DNA of 15,247 nt from Euperipatoides rowelli (GCA_003024985.2 PXIH01S0000380.1), one strand, 5' to 3'; counted from the stretch's first letter, positions 1 through 9,065 are shown. Numbers and translations are program-made. Notes: a model not told the origin generated them from the letters alone.

Positions 1-1081
1 AAAAAACAAAGCGGTTTTTTTTTTTTGTTAAATGTATTTTTCATTGTGTTAGCAGGGAACCTACTTTATTCAAGTTTGTCTATTTTAAAAACCAAATCTT
101 GTGTTTAATAGGTGTATAGAAGACATTGATAAATAGATGTATCCAATGTTTGCTCAAGTAGGTCATGATGAAATAGTTTGTTCTTGGTACTGGTGAATTA
201 AAAAACAAAACAAAACATTGCAAAGAATAAGAAAATAATAAATTAAAAAAAAAACAATAGTTAAAAAATGCTTAACAAAAGTATAAAGTTTTTTTTTCTT
301 AATCTATAAAGAATAATAAATGAAGAAAAAAGTTTAATAATTACAGTAATCAATTATTTCATTTCAGTTAATGAAAAATAATTAAAACAATTTAAAATCT
401 AAAATTGTTGTGTTTGCGGATAACTATATAAATATTTATAACTAACAGTAGATAAATATTTATCAAACGTTTTTTTAAAATGGGAAGTTAGCCTTCACAA
501 AACTTATTGATTACATCCTCCTAACCTCTACATAACATGCTGAATGGCATAATAATTCACATTATCTTTATTTATTATGTTATTAAAAGCTGTTTGTTTG
601 AACTAATTTCAATGATTATATAACATGTTAGTATTTTATTATTTCTCACAACAGAGGCTAATCTTGATTGCTTGCCTTTTTTTTAACCTTAGTCAACATG
701 GCTTTTTCTTTGCTTGAAGTTTTTTGTACTCATTTCACCATCTTAATTATCATTTAAATTTTACATGCAATACATAGTATAGAAAAGTAATATTTGTTTT
801 ATTATTATTTTTAACTCATTGACTACAGAATGAAAGCTTTAACCCTTTACTTGCTATTACATAATTTTCAAAACAAATTTTGAGCATTGGGTTGTCTATT
901 TACATAAAAAATAATTTAAATCTAAATAGAAATATACTTAAATATCTGTTACAGTTTTATCCAAAATAAGTTAAAAATAATTGAGACTAGTTGAAACTAA
1001 AATGATTTCCCCAATTTTGGGAAGAGTAGTTTTAACGAGTCAATACTAAACCTAATCCTAATTTTCTAAAACCAGTCTTAA
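1..1081. other. AT-rich non-coding stretch
   Basis: All frames are heavily interrupted and the stretch is dominated by A and T runs. I saw no gene, RNA gene or bounded repeat. If the PHLPP-like exon downstream belongs to a large gene, this is most likely intron. Confidence 0.6.
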
Positions 1082-1151
1082 CTAGTTAAAATTAATATTA
1101 ACAATATATTGTTGTTTATATTCAAAATTAGTTTAAATTAATTTTAACTAG
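1082..1151. repeat. Short palindromic repeat with CTAGTTAAAATTAAT arms
   Basis: CTAGTTAAAATTAAT at 1082-1096 is matched by its exact reverse complement at 1137-1151, giving 15-bp arms. The spacer contains a second small palindrome, ACAATATATTGT. Related CTAGT-containing words occur nearby (about 985-1000, 2090-2150 and 7380-7390). It could be the remnant of a small foldback element; the AT content makes chance matches easier. Confidence 0.5.
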
Positions 1152-1626
1152 AGTCTAGTTGGAAGTAGAATTATTGGTACTTTTACCTCCCCCCCCCCCT
1201 TCCCTTCCACCTCTCCCCACAATTATAATTCTGACAAGTCTGATATAGGGTCAGGTTTAGAATATTGTTTAATCTAATATAGGCATATTTTTAACATTTT
1301 ATTTTACTAAACGATATTCTAACGATAATCTTATCCTGCTATATCGCACTTGTGTAAATCACAATTATGTGGGGGAGGTAATGAAAAAGTAAAAAATTAT
1401 TAAATGTATTTAAAGAGATTAATTGTAATTAGTCAAACTATAAACTGATATTTGCTTTTAAAAACTATTTGGTCTTATTGAGAACTTACTTAACTGTTGC
1501 CTAATTTATTAAAAATATAAGCATTAGTGTACTCAATGCTAGTGTATCAATGAGATTGATAAATCAGCGCATATTTAAATAGGAAAAATTCCAAGAATTT
1601 TACAGAAGTGAATTTAAGACGAGCGC
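1152..1626. other. Non-coding stretch with C tract
   Basis: No coding potential was seen. A run of 11 C at 1189-1199 sits in a pyrimidine-only stretch that continues to about 1217. Such runs are prone to length error in assemblies. Confidence 0.5.
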
Positions 1627-1905
1627 CAAGAAACTGGAAGGTCTAAATCCCATTTAGTCACATGATCAAGTTGTATAGCAGCGTTATTTTTTAATTTACA
1701 GTTCTAACCTTACCGTAACCCTGAACCCTATATCCTACTAAGTATTAAATCCACTATGCCCCAACCCTATATTAATCTAGAGGTGAAATAATCGTTTCTG
1801 ATCGCTTTTCATAATGACTTCTGTCAGCCCTTTCCGTCATGACGAAAAAATGTGCACAGATGTTGAAAACACGGTAAAATGAGATTTAGGCCTTCCAGCT
1901 TTTAG
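1627..1905 (-). mobile_element. MITE-like element, copy 1 of a three-copy family
   Basis: The ends are inverted repeats: CTGGAAGGTCTAAATC at 1634-1649 faces GATTTAGGCCTTCCAG at 1882-1896. Read on the minus strand, the interior matches the elements at 14586-14876 and about 9205-9430. Shared blocks, in order, are ATTTTACCG, AACATCTG, TTATTTCACC, AGGGTTGGGG, the block ending GGTTAGAACTG (1699-1709 on +), GCTGCTAT and GATCATGTGACTAAAT. There is no ORF, so it would be a non-autonomous DNA transposon. No clear target-site duplication was seen, so the superfamily is open. Confidence 0.75.
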
Positions 1906-2262
1906 GTACTGTACTCTTCCACATTTTATATGATATTGATCACAATATAATTCACTATGGCTTTCACATCCAAAGAAGTTATGTGGAAAGAGAAATTCAT
2001 GCAAATAAAACTACCGTAATAAAATGAGTATAAAATAATTCTGGATATTTACAATGATATATCGTTAATACTAATGTTAACTTGTTAAGAAGACTAGTTT
2101 AAGAAAATAGGATTAGTTCATTTAGTTTTGACTAGTGTAACAAATCTAGTTATAGATGTCTCTCCCACGCTTTATGTAAGGTTCGTTTTATTGTAAAACC
2201 ACTATTTAGAAGACAGCATGTGTATTTATTTACTTATGCTAATTTTCATAATAGGTCATTAC
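1906..2262. other. AT-rich non-coding stretch
   Basis: No gene or bounded repeat was seen. CTAGT-type words around 2090-2150 resemble those at 1082-1151. Confidence 0.5.
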
Positions 2263-2550
2263 CAGGGCCGGATTTAGATTTCGTGAGGCCCTGGGCTACA
2301 TCAAGTTTGGAGGCCCTTAGAAAAATTTTGATAAGCTTTTTTTTTTTTGATTGATTGAACATTTTGTTGACTTTCTGTCCGATTTGATAAACTATTTTTT
2401 TGACACAGGCTTTATAAATTAGGAGGCCCTATGTTAAAATTTTGATAAGCTTTTTTTTTTGACCTGGGTTATATAAAATTTGGAGGCCGAGGCCCCCCTG
2501 CATTAAGAGGCCCTGGGCTACAGCCCGCCAAGCCCATATATAAATCCAGC
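2263..2550 (-). mobile_element. hAT-like non-autonomous element with subterminal repeats
   Basis: The left end reads CAGGGCCGGATTTA and the right end ATAAATCCAGC, an imperfect terminal inverted repeat of about 11 bp. A perfect 16-bp direct repeat, GAGGCCCTGGGCTACA, sits near both ends (2285-2300 and 2507-2522). Inside is a repeated module, GGAGGCCC followed by ATTTTGATAAGCT and a T run (2310-2348 and 2421-2460). There is no ORF. The GC-rich ends stand out from the AT-rich flanks. CAGGG termini are typical of hAT transposons, but I saw no 8-bp duplication, perhaps because the right end has decayed. Strand minus refers to the internal module shared with the element at 9818-10304. Confidence 0.65.
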
Positions 2551-2994
2551 TAGTATTCTCTATCCACATTGTATAACTCAATAAGTAAAAAAATCTGAAA
2601 ATCGCAAGAAACGTTAATTATTTAGATTATAACAATATTAATAATAAAGGCAAATTAAATTAAATAATATCTAAATTTGTTTCCATTATTATATTTAGTA
2701 TTTACACTGGAGCCCAGTGTAATAATACATTTGGCTGAATTGAAAGAATTGTGAACTTCCAATTGTTATAAATATTTTATCGTACAATAAATCCCATTTA
2801 TTTTCTTAGCTCTTTTTTTTTTTTTTTTTACAAAATTCTAAAAAAGCTTTTTCAACATTTTCATAAATTGATAAGTAAGAAATAGTTTTTAGATCATTAA
2901 TCTAAAATGAATGGCTGGTTGGTTTATAGCAAAGAGAGAATTGTGGTGGTTTATTCAAATGAAATAGAAGGAAAGTAAACTGATCTTGGATTCC
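2551..2994. other. AT-rich non-coding stretch
   Basis: Homopolymer T tracts (about 2812-2830) and AT-rich sequence only. No gene or bounded repeat was seen. Confidence 0.5.
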
Positions 2995-3008
2995 AATAAC
3001 TTTTGTTT
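2995..3008. repeat. SINE target-site duplication, left copy
   Basis: AATAACTTTTGTTT, identical to 3186-3199. The pair brackets the tRNA-derived SINE. A duplication of this length is what LINE-driven target-primed insertion leaves. Confidence 0.85.
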
Positions 3009-3185
3009 TTTTTTTAAAAAATAAAGTGACCCGTCAATGACAGGACATCTCTATTTTTAATATGGACATAATAAGACAAACAAATAAGAAAATATCATAT
3101 ATTTTAACCCTCCGCCAGGCTCGAACTCGGGTCGGCGGATTACAATAACTCGTGCTTCGCCACGAGGCTAGCCCCGAAGGGCCAT
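3009..3185 (-). mobile_element. tRNA-derived SINE
   Basis: On the minus strand the element begins with a GC-rich tRNA-like head and ends in an A run next to the left duplication (+ 3006-3015 is a T run). A box A-like TAGCCTCGTGG lies at 3160-3170 and a box B-like AGTTCGAGCCT at 3117-3127; their starts are 43 nt apart, which suits an internal RNA polymerase III promoter. The head can form three hairpins: GCCC/GGGC around a TTCG loop (3171-3182), CTCGTG/CACGAG (3149-3166), and CCGCC/GGCGG (3112-3116 with 3134-3138). The 3' body of about 100 bp is unrelated to tRNA. It cannot be a working tRNA because the acceptor ends do not pair. Perfect 14-bp duplications flank it, so it looks full length. 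Confidence 0.85.
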
Positions 3186-3199
3186 AATAACTTTTGTTT
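3186..3199. repeat. SINE target-site duplication, right copy
   Basis: AATAACTTTTGTTT, identical to 2995-3008. It abuts the 5' (tRNA-like) end of the minus-strand SINE. Confidence 0.85.
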
Positions 3200-4031
3200 A
3201 ACTGGAACTAAACTGCATAAACAATACAAAGGTATCAGCTCACTGTCTCATTACAGGTAACGTAAAAGCCCCAAACTAAAAGCTGTACATATATGTCATG
3301 ATCCACTCTTTTTACTCATTCACTCACCATCATCGATTTTTTCATTAAAAAAATATTACGGTAATACACAAAAAGGGTTAACCTTGCCCTTCTACTTTTG
3401 CTAATGAATTAGCTATCCAACAGTTTCACCTATCATTGAAAACTGATATCAAAGAATGCGTGATAAAAGCAAAAATAAATAAAAGGTTAACAGCGGAACA
3501 AGAAAAAAACAACACAGTACATCAATGCTATACATGCAGAGTCCCCGAATAGAATACATAGACACACATTGTTATGTTTATATGTGAAGCCGGTGATCCA
3601 GACTTTATTTACTGGAGAATTGTGTTATATGGCTATCTATCATTTTAAAATTTATTTTTATCACATTTAATTTCTTCATCTTTTACTTTATTTTTATAAA
3701 CTTTACTATGTAAACTTTTAATGTTCTGTGCATTGTTTTTGATATACAATTTGGTGCTTTAAATTTTGCAATGGGTATTTCCTGTGAATGTCCTGCTGGT
3801 ACACAAGGATTTCCGCCATCAGGTTTAACACCATCTCTTTCTCTAATCCTGTCTCCAAATTATATCCATCATAAAAAGAATTAGGAATTTCCCGTGATAA
3901 AACCAAAGTTTTTTTTAAAAAAAATTCAGTTTTAAAAGTTTTCTGTCATCCCATCAAATTTATTCCATTATCATTTTTATATCAAAAAACCTCACAAATG
4001 TTTTTGTTTTACAATTCACACATATGCTCAG
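3200..4031. other. Non-coding stretch with a weak minus-strand open segment
   Basis: I recognised no gene. On the minus strand about 60 codons are open at 3718-3906, and a second frame is also open over much of the same DNA, which argues against either being a maintained exon. The sequence is less AT-biased than its flanks and may be a piece of an old element. I assign no function. Confidence 0.4.
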
Positions 4032-4081
4032 ATCCATTGATAGACCTAACACTCTCCTTTGAGTGACCGCATCCAATGGAT
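4032..4081. repeat. Nested stem-loop
   Basis: ATCCATTG (4032-4039) pairs with CAATGGAT (4074-4081). Inside it CACTC (4050-4054) pairs with GAGTG (4061-4065) around the loop TCCTTT. No function can be assigned. Confidence 0.45.
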
Positions 4082-4703
4082 GCAGCACTCGTTTCTCGCA
4101 ATTGGTCACCCCTCAGTTGACATTGTTATGATCTCCTTAGTTTTTGCTCCAGGTCCCACTACTCCTTTGCTGGAAATTGTCTGGGATGAATCGGTCCAGT
4201 TTTAGCCGGTTCTGCAGAAATGTCACAGGTCCTTGGCAACCATAATGCTACTTTCCCTGAGTTCCAATAATACATTAATTATTATAATTGATTTTGCAGA
4301 ATCATGATTCAGAATTAAATGTTGAGTGTGACAACTGTTCAAAACACGGTGGCAGTGCGACTGAGTTATTACTGCAAATAATATCACGTCACAACACAGT
4401 TCCATTATTATGCAGGCTAAATAACGGCACAATACAAAATAAATTAGGAAACCGAATTGATAATTATATTATAACATGATTTGACTTTGAATAACCATGT
4501 AAACATGAAAAGCATTAGACAATTATTAATAAAAAGTAAATAAAAATACATTTCTATTCAATAATAACATTAGTCAAACCAGCCTCTGAATAGAAAATTC
4601 ACTGGAATGATGATGAAATCTTGAGATATGTGTGTTACACTTAAATAGCAAGAACGCAACATGTTTACAAAATTAAATCACATGAATAAATTATCATTAT
4701 TTT
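4082..4703. other. Non-coding or unassigned stretch
   Basis: About 4082-4210 is richer in G and C than its surroundings and reads like old element or exon-like sequence, but matches no family I know. A plus-strand frame is open at 4288-4479 behind a TTTTGCAG acceptor-like site ending at 4300. It has no downstream donor that fits and no recognisable motif beyond one Cys-x2-Cys, so I do not call it an exon. Confidence 0.35.
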
Positions 4704-4806
4704 GCATTGTTTACAATCCGTGAGATCACGTTAATACAACATATACTATAAAATAGTAAAGGCCACATTATGAAAAAGTACCAATGCGCAAATACAACAC
4801 ATGTTA
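4704..4806 (+). repeat. Degenerate dispersed repeat, copy A
   Basis: Resembles 13345-13450 in the same orientation. Both carry TGTTTACAATC, then an ATCA-containing block, the perfect palindrome TACTATAAAATAGTA (4744-4758 and 13392-13406), CATTA, AAAGTA, CAATGC and TACAA in the same order with similar spacing. Probably two decayed copies of one interspersed repeat of at least 100 bp; ends not found. Confidence 0.5.
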
Positions 4807-5484
4807 TTCCCTGCACGTACAAATCAATGTAACAAAAATATAACAAACTATCAATTTGCTATACAGATAAATTTTCATTTACAGATATGGTTAATAATAT
4901 TTTTAAAGTGATTGTAAAGTTAGGATAGATTTCTATTGCATTGTTTTCTATGTTTGTACAATTGTAAGAAATGATTTGATGATCCATTTTAATTTCCTCA
5001 TACAAATTAAACTCATCTAATGTTAAATACAAATCTTTTATAATTTTTTTTTTAAATCATTTGTTTCACCATTTTCTAAATTTCTGTCATATAAAAACTT
5101 AAAAGCCAAATATTTTTGAATGTTTTTCATAAAGTTAAATTATTATTTTAACAACATTAAAATATTCTCCATTATTAAAAAAATAATAAGATAAAAAATT
5201 TTGGCATCTTTTATAGGCTGAACATATTCTTTATAATCCAGCTTTTTTTTCTTCTTCCCTCATGCCCACATCTTTTTTTTTTTTTCCCCCAATTCTAGTT
5301 TAATATTTTATTTGCTTGCAGCTCTTAATGTAATGATGAGGAAAAACACAAAATACAATGAAAGAGTTGAAAAAACTTTCACAGTTTGGTAACCTGTGTT
5401 CTAAAAATTTGAAAAAAAAATAAAAGTTAAGATGAACAAAAATGGGCAAGAAATTTTTTTTTTGAAATTTTTATGCTCTAATGG
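4807..5484. other. AT-rich non-coding stretch
   Basis: Long T tracts (about 5271-5285) and AT-rich DNA. No gene or bounded repeat was seen. Confidence 0.5.
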
Positions 5485-5634
5485 TTTATTTATTTATAAA
5501 TAGATTACATAAGCTTTCCGAATTTCAATCTTAAAAAAACAATACAATAAACAAATGCAACAGGCACATCAAAGAAATAAACAAAAAGAAATAAACAAAA
5601 ATATAAACCACATAACAATTATTATCAGATATAG

Positions 5635-5662
5635 TTATATTAAGATAAAATCACATAAAGTT
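5635..5662. repeat. 28-bp direct repeat, left copy
   Basis: Identical over 28 bp to 6074-6101; it begins TTATATTAAG and ends CATAAAGTT. The undetermined base at 5663 follows immediately. It may be a long target-site duplication around the inserted segment, or a sign of an assembly join. Confidence 0.8.
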
Positions 5663-5869
5663 NTTCACTTCTTGAACTCCCACTTAGATATCTTCCCAGA
5701 AAACCTTAGGACTGTCAGCGATGAGAATAGCAAACATTTCCATCAGCAGATTTCTACATTGGAAAAGAGGTACCAAGGCAAATGAATTCCCATTATGCTG
5801 GCTGACTATTGCTGGACCATGAAGTGAGACATCCCAAAGGCAAAATATGCACTAAAAATCATCATCTAG
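5657..5869 (+). pseudogene. Broken fragment of a repeat-associated animal protein family
   Basis: Read on the plus strand in the frame of 5666, the segment encodes HFLNSHLDIFPENL, then FHQQISTLEKRYQGK, and after a stop MLADYCW. I recognise this set of blocks from memory as a short protein segment found repeatedly in predicted proteins of many invertebrates, often in multi-copy form; I cannot name its family or function. The copy is dead. A TGA at 5783-5785 stands where the family usually has Trp, a second TGA at 5825-5827 follows the YCW block, and the frame ends at TAG 5867-5869. No upstream part of the family is visible; the sequence before 5657 belongs to the host LINE. Codon 5663-5665 contains the N. 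Sense is opposite to the surrounding element. Confidence 0.65.
5663..5663. other. Undetermined base (N)
   Basis: The only N in the window. It lies one base after the left 28-bp repeat, at the junction with the inserted segment. Confidence 0.95.
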
Positions 5870-6073
5870 AACTTTTCAAGTATGCCAGAATGAAGTGTAT
5901 ATTTATCATATAGACTACTATTCTTATAAAACTTTAAACGTCTGTCACAAAAAAACCCTGCCTGATGGAAACATTCTGAAAGCATATTTGAATTCTGCAT
6001 GAAAAATACATATAGATTCGGTTTAATTAGTTCTTGTGAAAGAAAAAAAGTTTATTTTTGTAGACCAGTGTAA

Positions 6074-6101
6074 TTATATTAAGATAAAATCACATAAAGT
6101 T
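6074..6101. repeat. 28-bp direct repeat, right copy
   Basis: Exact copy of 5635-5662, 439 bp away. Sequence outside the pair reads as continuous LINE 3' UTR on the minus strand; sequence between the copies does not. Confidence 0.8.
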
Positions 6102-6381
6102 TAAATATAAATCTATAGTAAATAAATAAAAAAAACAGTATATTTATAAAAACATAAGCATCAGAAATATACATTAAAAAACAGAGATTAGCAAATAAAT
6201 ATATATCAATCCAATCTTAAACCATTATTAAAAAGATCATTCAGACTCACATTATCATATAACACAGTTCAAAAAAAAATAGTATTGAATATTTTTTCAA
6301 AGTCTATTTGCTTCAAACACTCAGCAAATATAAAAAAGATAAATTATCATATGCATATCAAATCATACTTAAGAAAAATTC

Positions 6382-7195
6382 TTATCTAACTCTTTTTTTG
6401 AATATGTTAAATGATCTAGATTCTAAAATATTATTGGGAAAGGAGTTCCAACAATTTATATTTCTATTAGAGAAATAATTGTTTCACAGATGATTGAACA
6501 CATTTTTTTTTTAATTTGTTTCCTCTAGTAACGGATCCAGAACCAAGCTCAAACATCTGTCTTCCATTATTTTTGATTATCATTTTATAATATTGTAGTA
6601 TGTCTCCTTAAAAATACGCTGTTGAGGAGTCATAACTTTATATTGTGACAAGATTTTAAGACGTTCAGAGTATTGCAACTATTCAAGTGATCTTATTTTC
6701 TTAGAATACTTTAAAAATACGATTAAGCCCATCAATGCCTCCTTTGTTTTTGAAGTAATAAACCGAATGACAATAATCTATATTGCATTGAATGTAGCTT
6801 TTGTAAATTGAAGAAAATAGATAAATTGTCATAAAAGAAAAAACATAAAACATAAATGTACATTTTTGGCTAATTTTTTTTGTGATCATATTGATGTGAT
6901 CTGTGAATTTTAGTCTACAATCCAAAACTATTCCCAAGTCCTTTATTGTCAAAACCTTATCAATTTTATGACCATCAATATCAACATTGAGAGCTAAATT
7001 CTTACTGTATGACATATAATATGTTTTTTCATAGTTTAGCCTAAGACTATTGTTTTTTAACCAAGTTGACAATTTGTTAAGATAATCTTGAAGAACCACA
7101 ATATCATTATCAGAAGCTATTTTCCTAACCAATTTTAAATCAAGTTGTACTTTAGTAAAGTTTCCTTTTTTTCTTAATAGACTATCATGAAAATC
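6382..7195 (-). pseudogene. Non-LTR reverse transcriptase, C-terminal part, frameshifted
   Basis: The minus strand encodes the end of a LINE ORF2 protein. About 7195-6701 is one frame. It holds the end of the palm, then the thumb signature: DIVVLQDYLNKLSTWLKNN, a LN..KT..M block, IDGHKID, and IKDLGIVLDCRLKFTDHI. After a stop and frame change, YSERLKILSQYK (about 6672-6636) and FELGSGSVTRGNKL follow, and another frame change leads to INCWNSFPNN (about 6460-6430), ending at TAA 6384-6382. This order is that of Jockey/CR1-type C-termini. The catalytic FADD/YADD box should stand just before DLKLVRKI, but there the sequence reads KVQL directly followed by DLK, so most of the box is gone. With at least two frameshifts and the lost motif, the enzyme cannot work. 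Confidence 0.85.
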
Positions 7196-7233
7196 TGCTG
7201 CTATTATTCTTTATAAAGAAAATGATAAAATGA

Positions 7234-7346
7234 AATTACCGGTACTTTATTATAGAAACTCAGGTTGTTGGTGCACACTGTAGGTGGTACTGAATATACC
7301 ACCTAGTTGTAAAATAAAAAAAATAATAATTTAACTTACGGTAATT
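7234..7346. mobile_element. Small inverted-repeat element (MITE-like)
   Basis: AATTACCGGTACTTTATTA at the left faces an imperfect reverse complement ending in TTACGGTAATT at the right. The centre (7281-7305) is a perfect hairpin with 9-bp arms TAGGTGGTA and TACCACCTA and a 7-nt loop. At 113 bp without an ORF this fits a miniature foldback element. It lies just upstream of the truncated LINE end. No target-site duplication is certain. Confidence 0.45.
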
Positions 7347-8446
7347 AAAAAAAAAAGGTTAGGATTATTAAAAGCACTAGTCTAGTCTTAAAGTTATTAA
7401 ATATATAACTTAAGAAGATTTCCTCCATCCCATAAGCTCTATGTAGAGTAGACAGCTAAAGGGCTGTCGATGATGTCCAACTTAACTAGCTTAATGTGCA
7501 TATTTTAAGATTGAGCAAACTTATTTTTTAATAAACATCAATTTGCTCAACTAATTTAACTGTGAGATGCATAGATGAAAGAAATAAAAACACATGTCTC
7601 TAAAACATATAGTATTAGGCTAGTTAAGTTTGATTAAATTGGATGTGCTAGTAGCCATTTAGATCATCCATGTCTAACATGTGGCCCTAGGACAGCATGC
7701 GGCCAAATTGAAGTTCATTTGCAGCCTTTAGGAAGTGTGCAGCTACAGTACATATATATTTTGCACTTTGTTATTCATAAAATTAAAAAAAAAGTAGATT
7801 GTGAGTGCGTCCAATATCAGCCGATGACATACAACTGAAGGTAAGACCTATGTATGTAGGATGCAGATTAAATTGAATAGTGGTTCTGGCAGGTATATTT
7901 GAACATTTAAAGTACATTGATCACCCGTATTTCAAGCAAGTATAACTTGATTTCAAATTCCATAAAGAGACCGAACTGTACTGACAGATTCAGTGTGCAC
8001 AACCTCTACTGATTCATGCCAATCATTTCTGCGCAGGTCCAATCGGAGTCAGAGTGCACACTGCTTTATTAACTGAAGCAATCTAGTTCAGTTGCATGTA
8101 TAAGATGTGTGTTTTTAATATTGATTAATTTTTTTGCCAATTATATGTAATATTTTTTTTTTCAGCCCAACAAACAATTTTGGTTGGACATCACTTTTAT
8201 ATTAGATCGAGAAAACCTTTTTTTTAATAACCTTTTGCTTTCTTCTTTTTTGTTGGCCTCATTTCTGTAGTCTAAGGCCTGTGTAACTCATTTCAGCTAA
8301 GAGCCCTACCACACCTGTAACTTTGTTTTTAGAATCAGCTTCCATGTAGAACTTCAAGTATATTTTCAATTAAATTAACACACTGTAAAATTAACATGGG
8401 TTTATTATTCGAGCAGCAATAAAATATTAATTTCAAGAACAATCAA
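7347..8446. other. Non-coding stretch with a possible hAT fragment
   Basis: No gene was seen. At 7669-7735 the run GTGGCCCTAGGACAGCATG followed by GCGGCC and TTTGCAGCC resembles the rough GTGGCCC...ATGCGGCC ends of common hAT-type repeats, but no partner end or duplication was found. The remainder is AT-rich with T tracts. Confidence 0.4.
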
Positions 8447-8556
8447 ATGAGTTTTATTGTTTGGCTATTTAAAATAGGAGAGTTCAGGGCTGGCCCAATA
8501 TGGATGAAAGCCACAGAGAGAAAGAAAATGGTAGTAAATTTCTATGGTATAAATGA

Positions 8557-8580
8557 GATGGTATTTTACACTCACTATTG
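8557..8580 (+). repeat. 24-bp direct repeat, copy 1
   Basis: GATGGTATTTTACACTCACT and the following ATTG match 8725-8748 with two mismatches, 168 bp apart. The intervening sequence is less AT-rich than the flanks and contains GAGCCGTAGTG and GACCTTTGCGGGGCC. The pair may mark a partial duplication or subterminal repeats of an unidentified element. Confidence 0.5.
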
Positions 8581-8724
8581 TTTTTTGATGTCCTATACAG
8601 GCTCTATGCGGCTATGTGCGAGCCGTAGTGTGTTGTCCATAACTTGGTTGGTATATTGTATAGTCTTTTATACCGGAAGTTGGTGACCTTTGCGGGGCCA
8701 GCATATTTCTGACCGATACAATAT

Positions 8725-8748
8725 GATGGTATTTTACCCTCACCATTG
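8725..8748 (+). repeat. 24-bp direct repeat, copy 2
   Basis: GATGGTATTTTACCCTCACC and the following ATTG; matches 8557-8580 with two differences. Confidence 0.5.
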
Positions 8749-9065
8749 GCCACCCTTATTAAAAAGAAGCCGTTTTATAAAAAAGATATTTCACAAAAAA
8801 AAAAAATGTTTTATGAAAATAAACTTGTTAAAATATTAAAGAAACACATGAGGGATGGAATAAAAATATTGCCCACAGTCACTAATTTTTTTCAAGCCAA
8901 CTTTGAAGTGGATCTCTGAATAAACAGAATGGATCTACTGTAAAAAAAAAAAAAACAGTAGTCTTTGTCAGGGTTAAAGGTAGAGAATTTTATTGGGGGG
9001 GGGGGGGGGGTGAGAAATTTTCCAATTCTGAGTCCTCAAATTCCCAACTCACAATTATTAAATAG
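8749..9065. other. AT-rich stretch with G16 tract
   Basis: No gene was seen. A run of 16 G occupies 8995-9010 and an A run lies at about 8942-8954. The G run is likely polymorphic or mis-sized in the assembly. Confidence 0.5.

Larger units (their letters stand above)
5485..7195 (-). mobile_element. Jockey/CR1-like LINE, 5'-truncated and split by an insertion
   Basis: The minus strand carries the 3' end of a non-LTR retrotransposon. The coding relic covers about 7195 to 6382, with conserved blocks in element order but in several frames. The 3' UTR follows, and the element ends near 5485 in CTTATGTAATC followed by an ATAAATAAATAAA-type tail. The UTR is interrupted by a foreign segment at 5663-6073 between 28-bp direct repeats. 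The 5' half (endonuclease and most of the reverse transcriptase palm) is absent, as usual for LINE copies truncated on insertion. No outer duplication was identified because the 5' boundary is unclear. Confidence 0.75.

Noticed and set aside
2310-2460. CRISPR-like spaced repeats
   Set aside because: The repeats are two copies of a transposon module with unequal spacing, in a eukaryotic context.
3108-3183. Functional tRNA gene on the minus strand
   Set aside because: Box A and box B are present but the acceptor ends do not pair, no normal anticodon stem forms, and the flanks show a SINE insertion.
3718-3906. Minus-strand open frame of about 62 codons
   Set aside because: A second frame is open over the same bases, the first codon is TTG, and nothing in it matches a family I know.
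4223-4432. Minus-strand open frame of about 69 codons
   Set aside because: Antisense to another equally unsupported frame (4288-4479), starts at a non-ATG codon and has no recognisable motif.
4288-4479. Possible exon after a TTTTGCAG acceptor-like site ending at 4300
   Set aside because: No fitting donor, no family resemblance, and both strands are open across the same DNA.
8447-8686. Plus-strand open frame of 79 codons
   Set aside because: Covers the direct-repeat segment, has no recognisable domain and no splice or promoter support.
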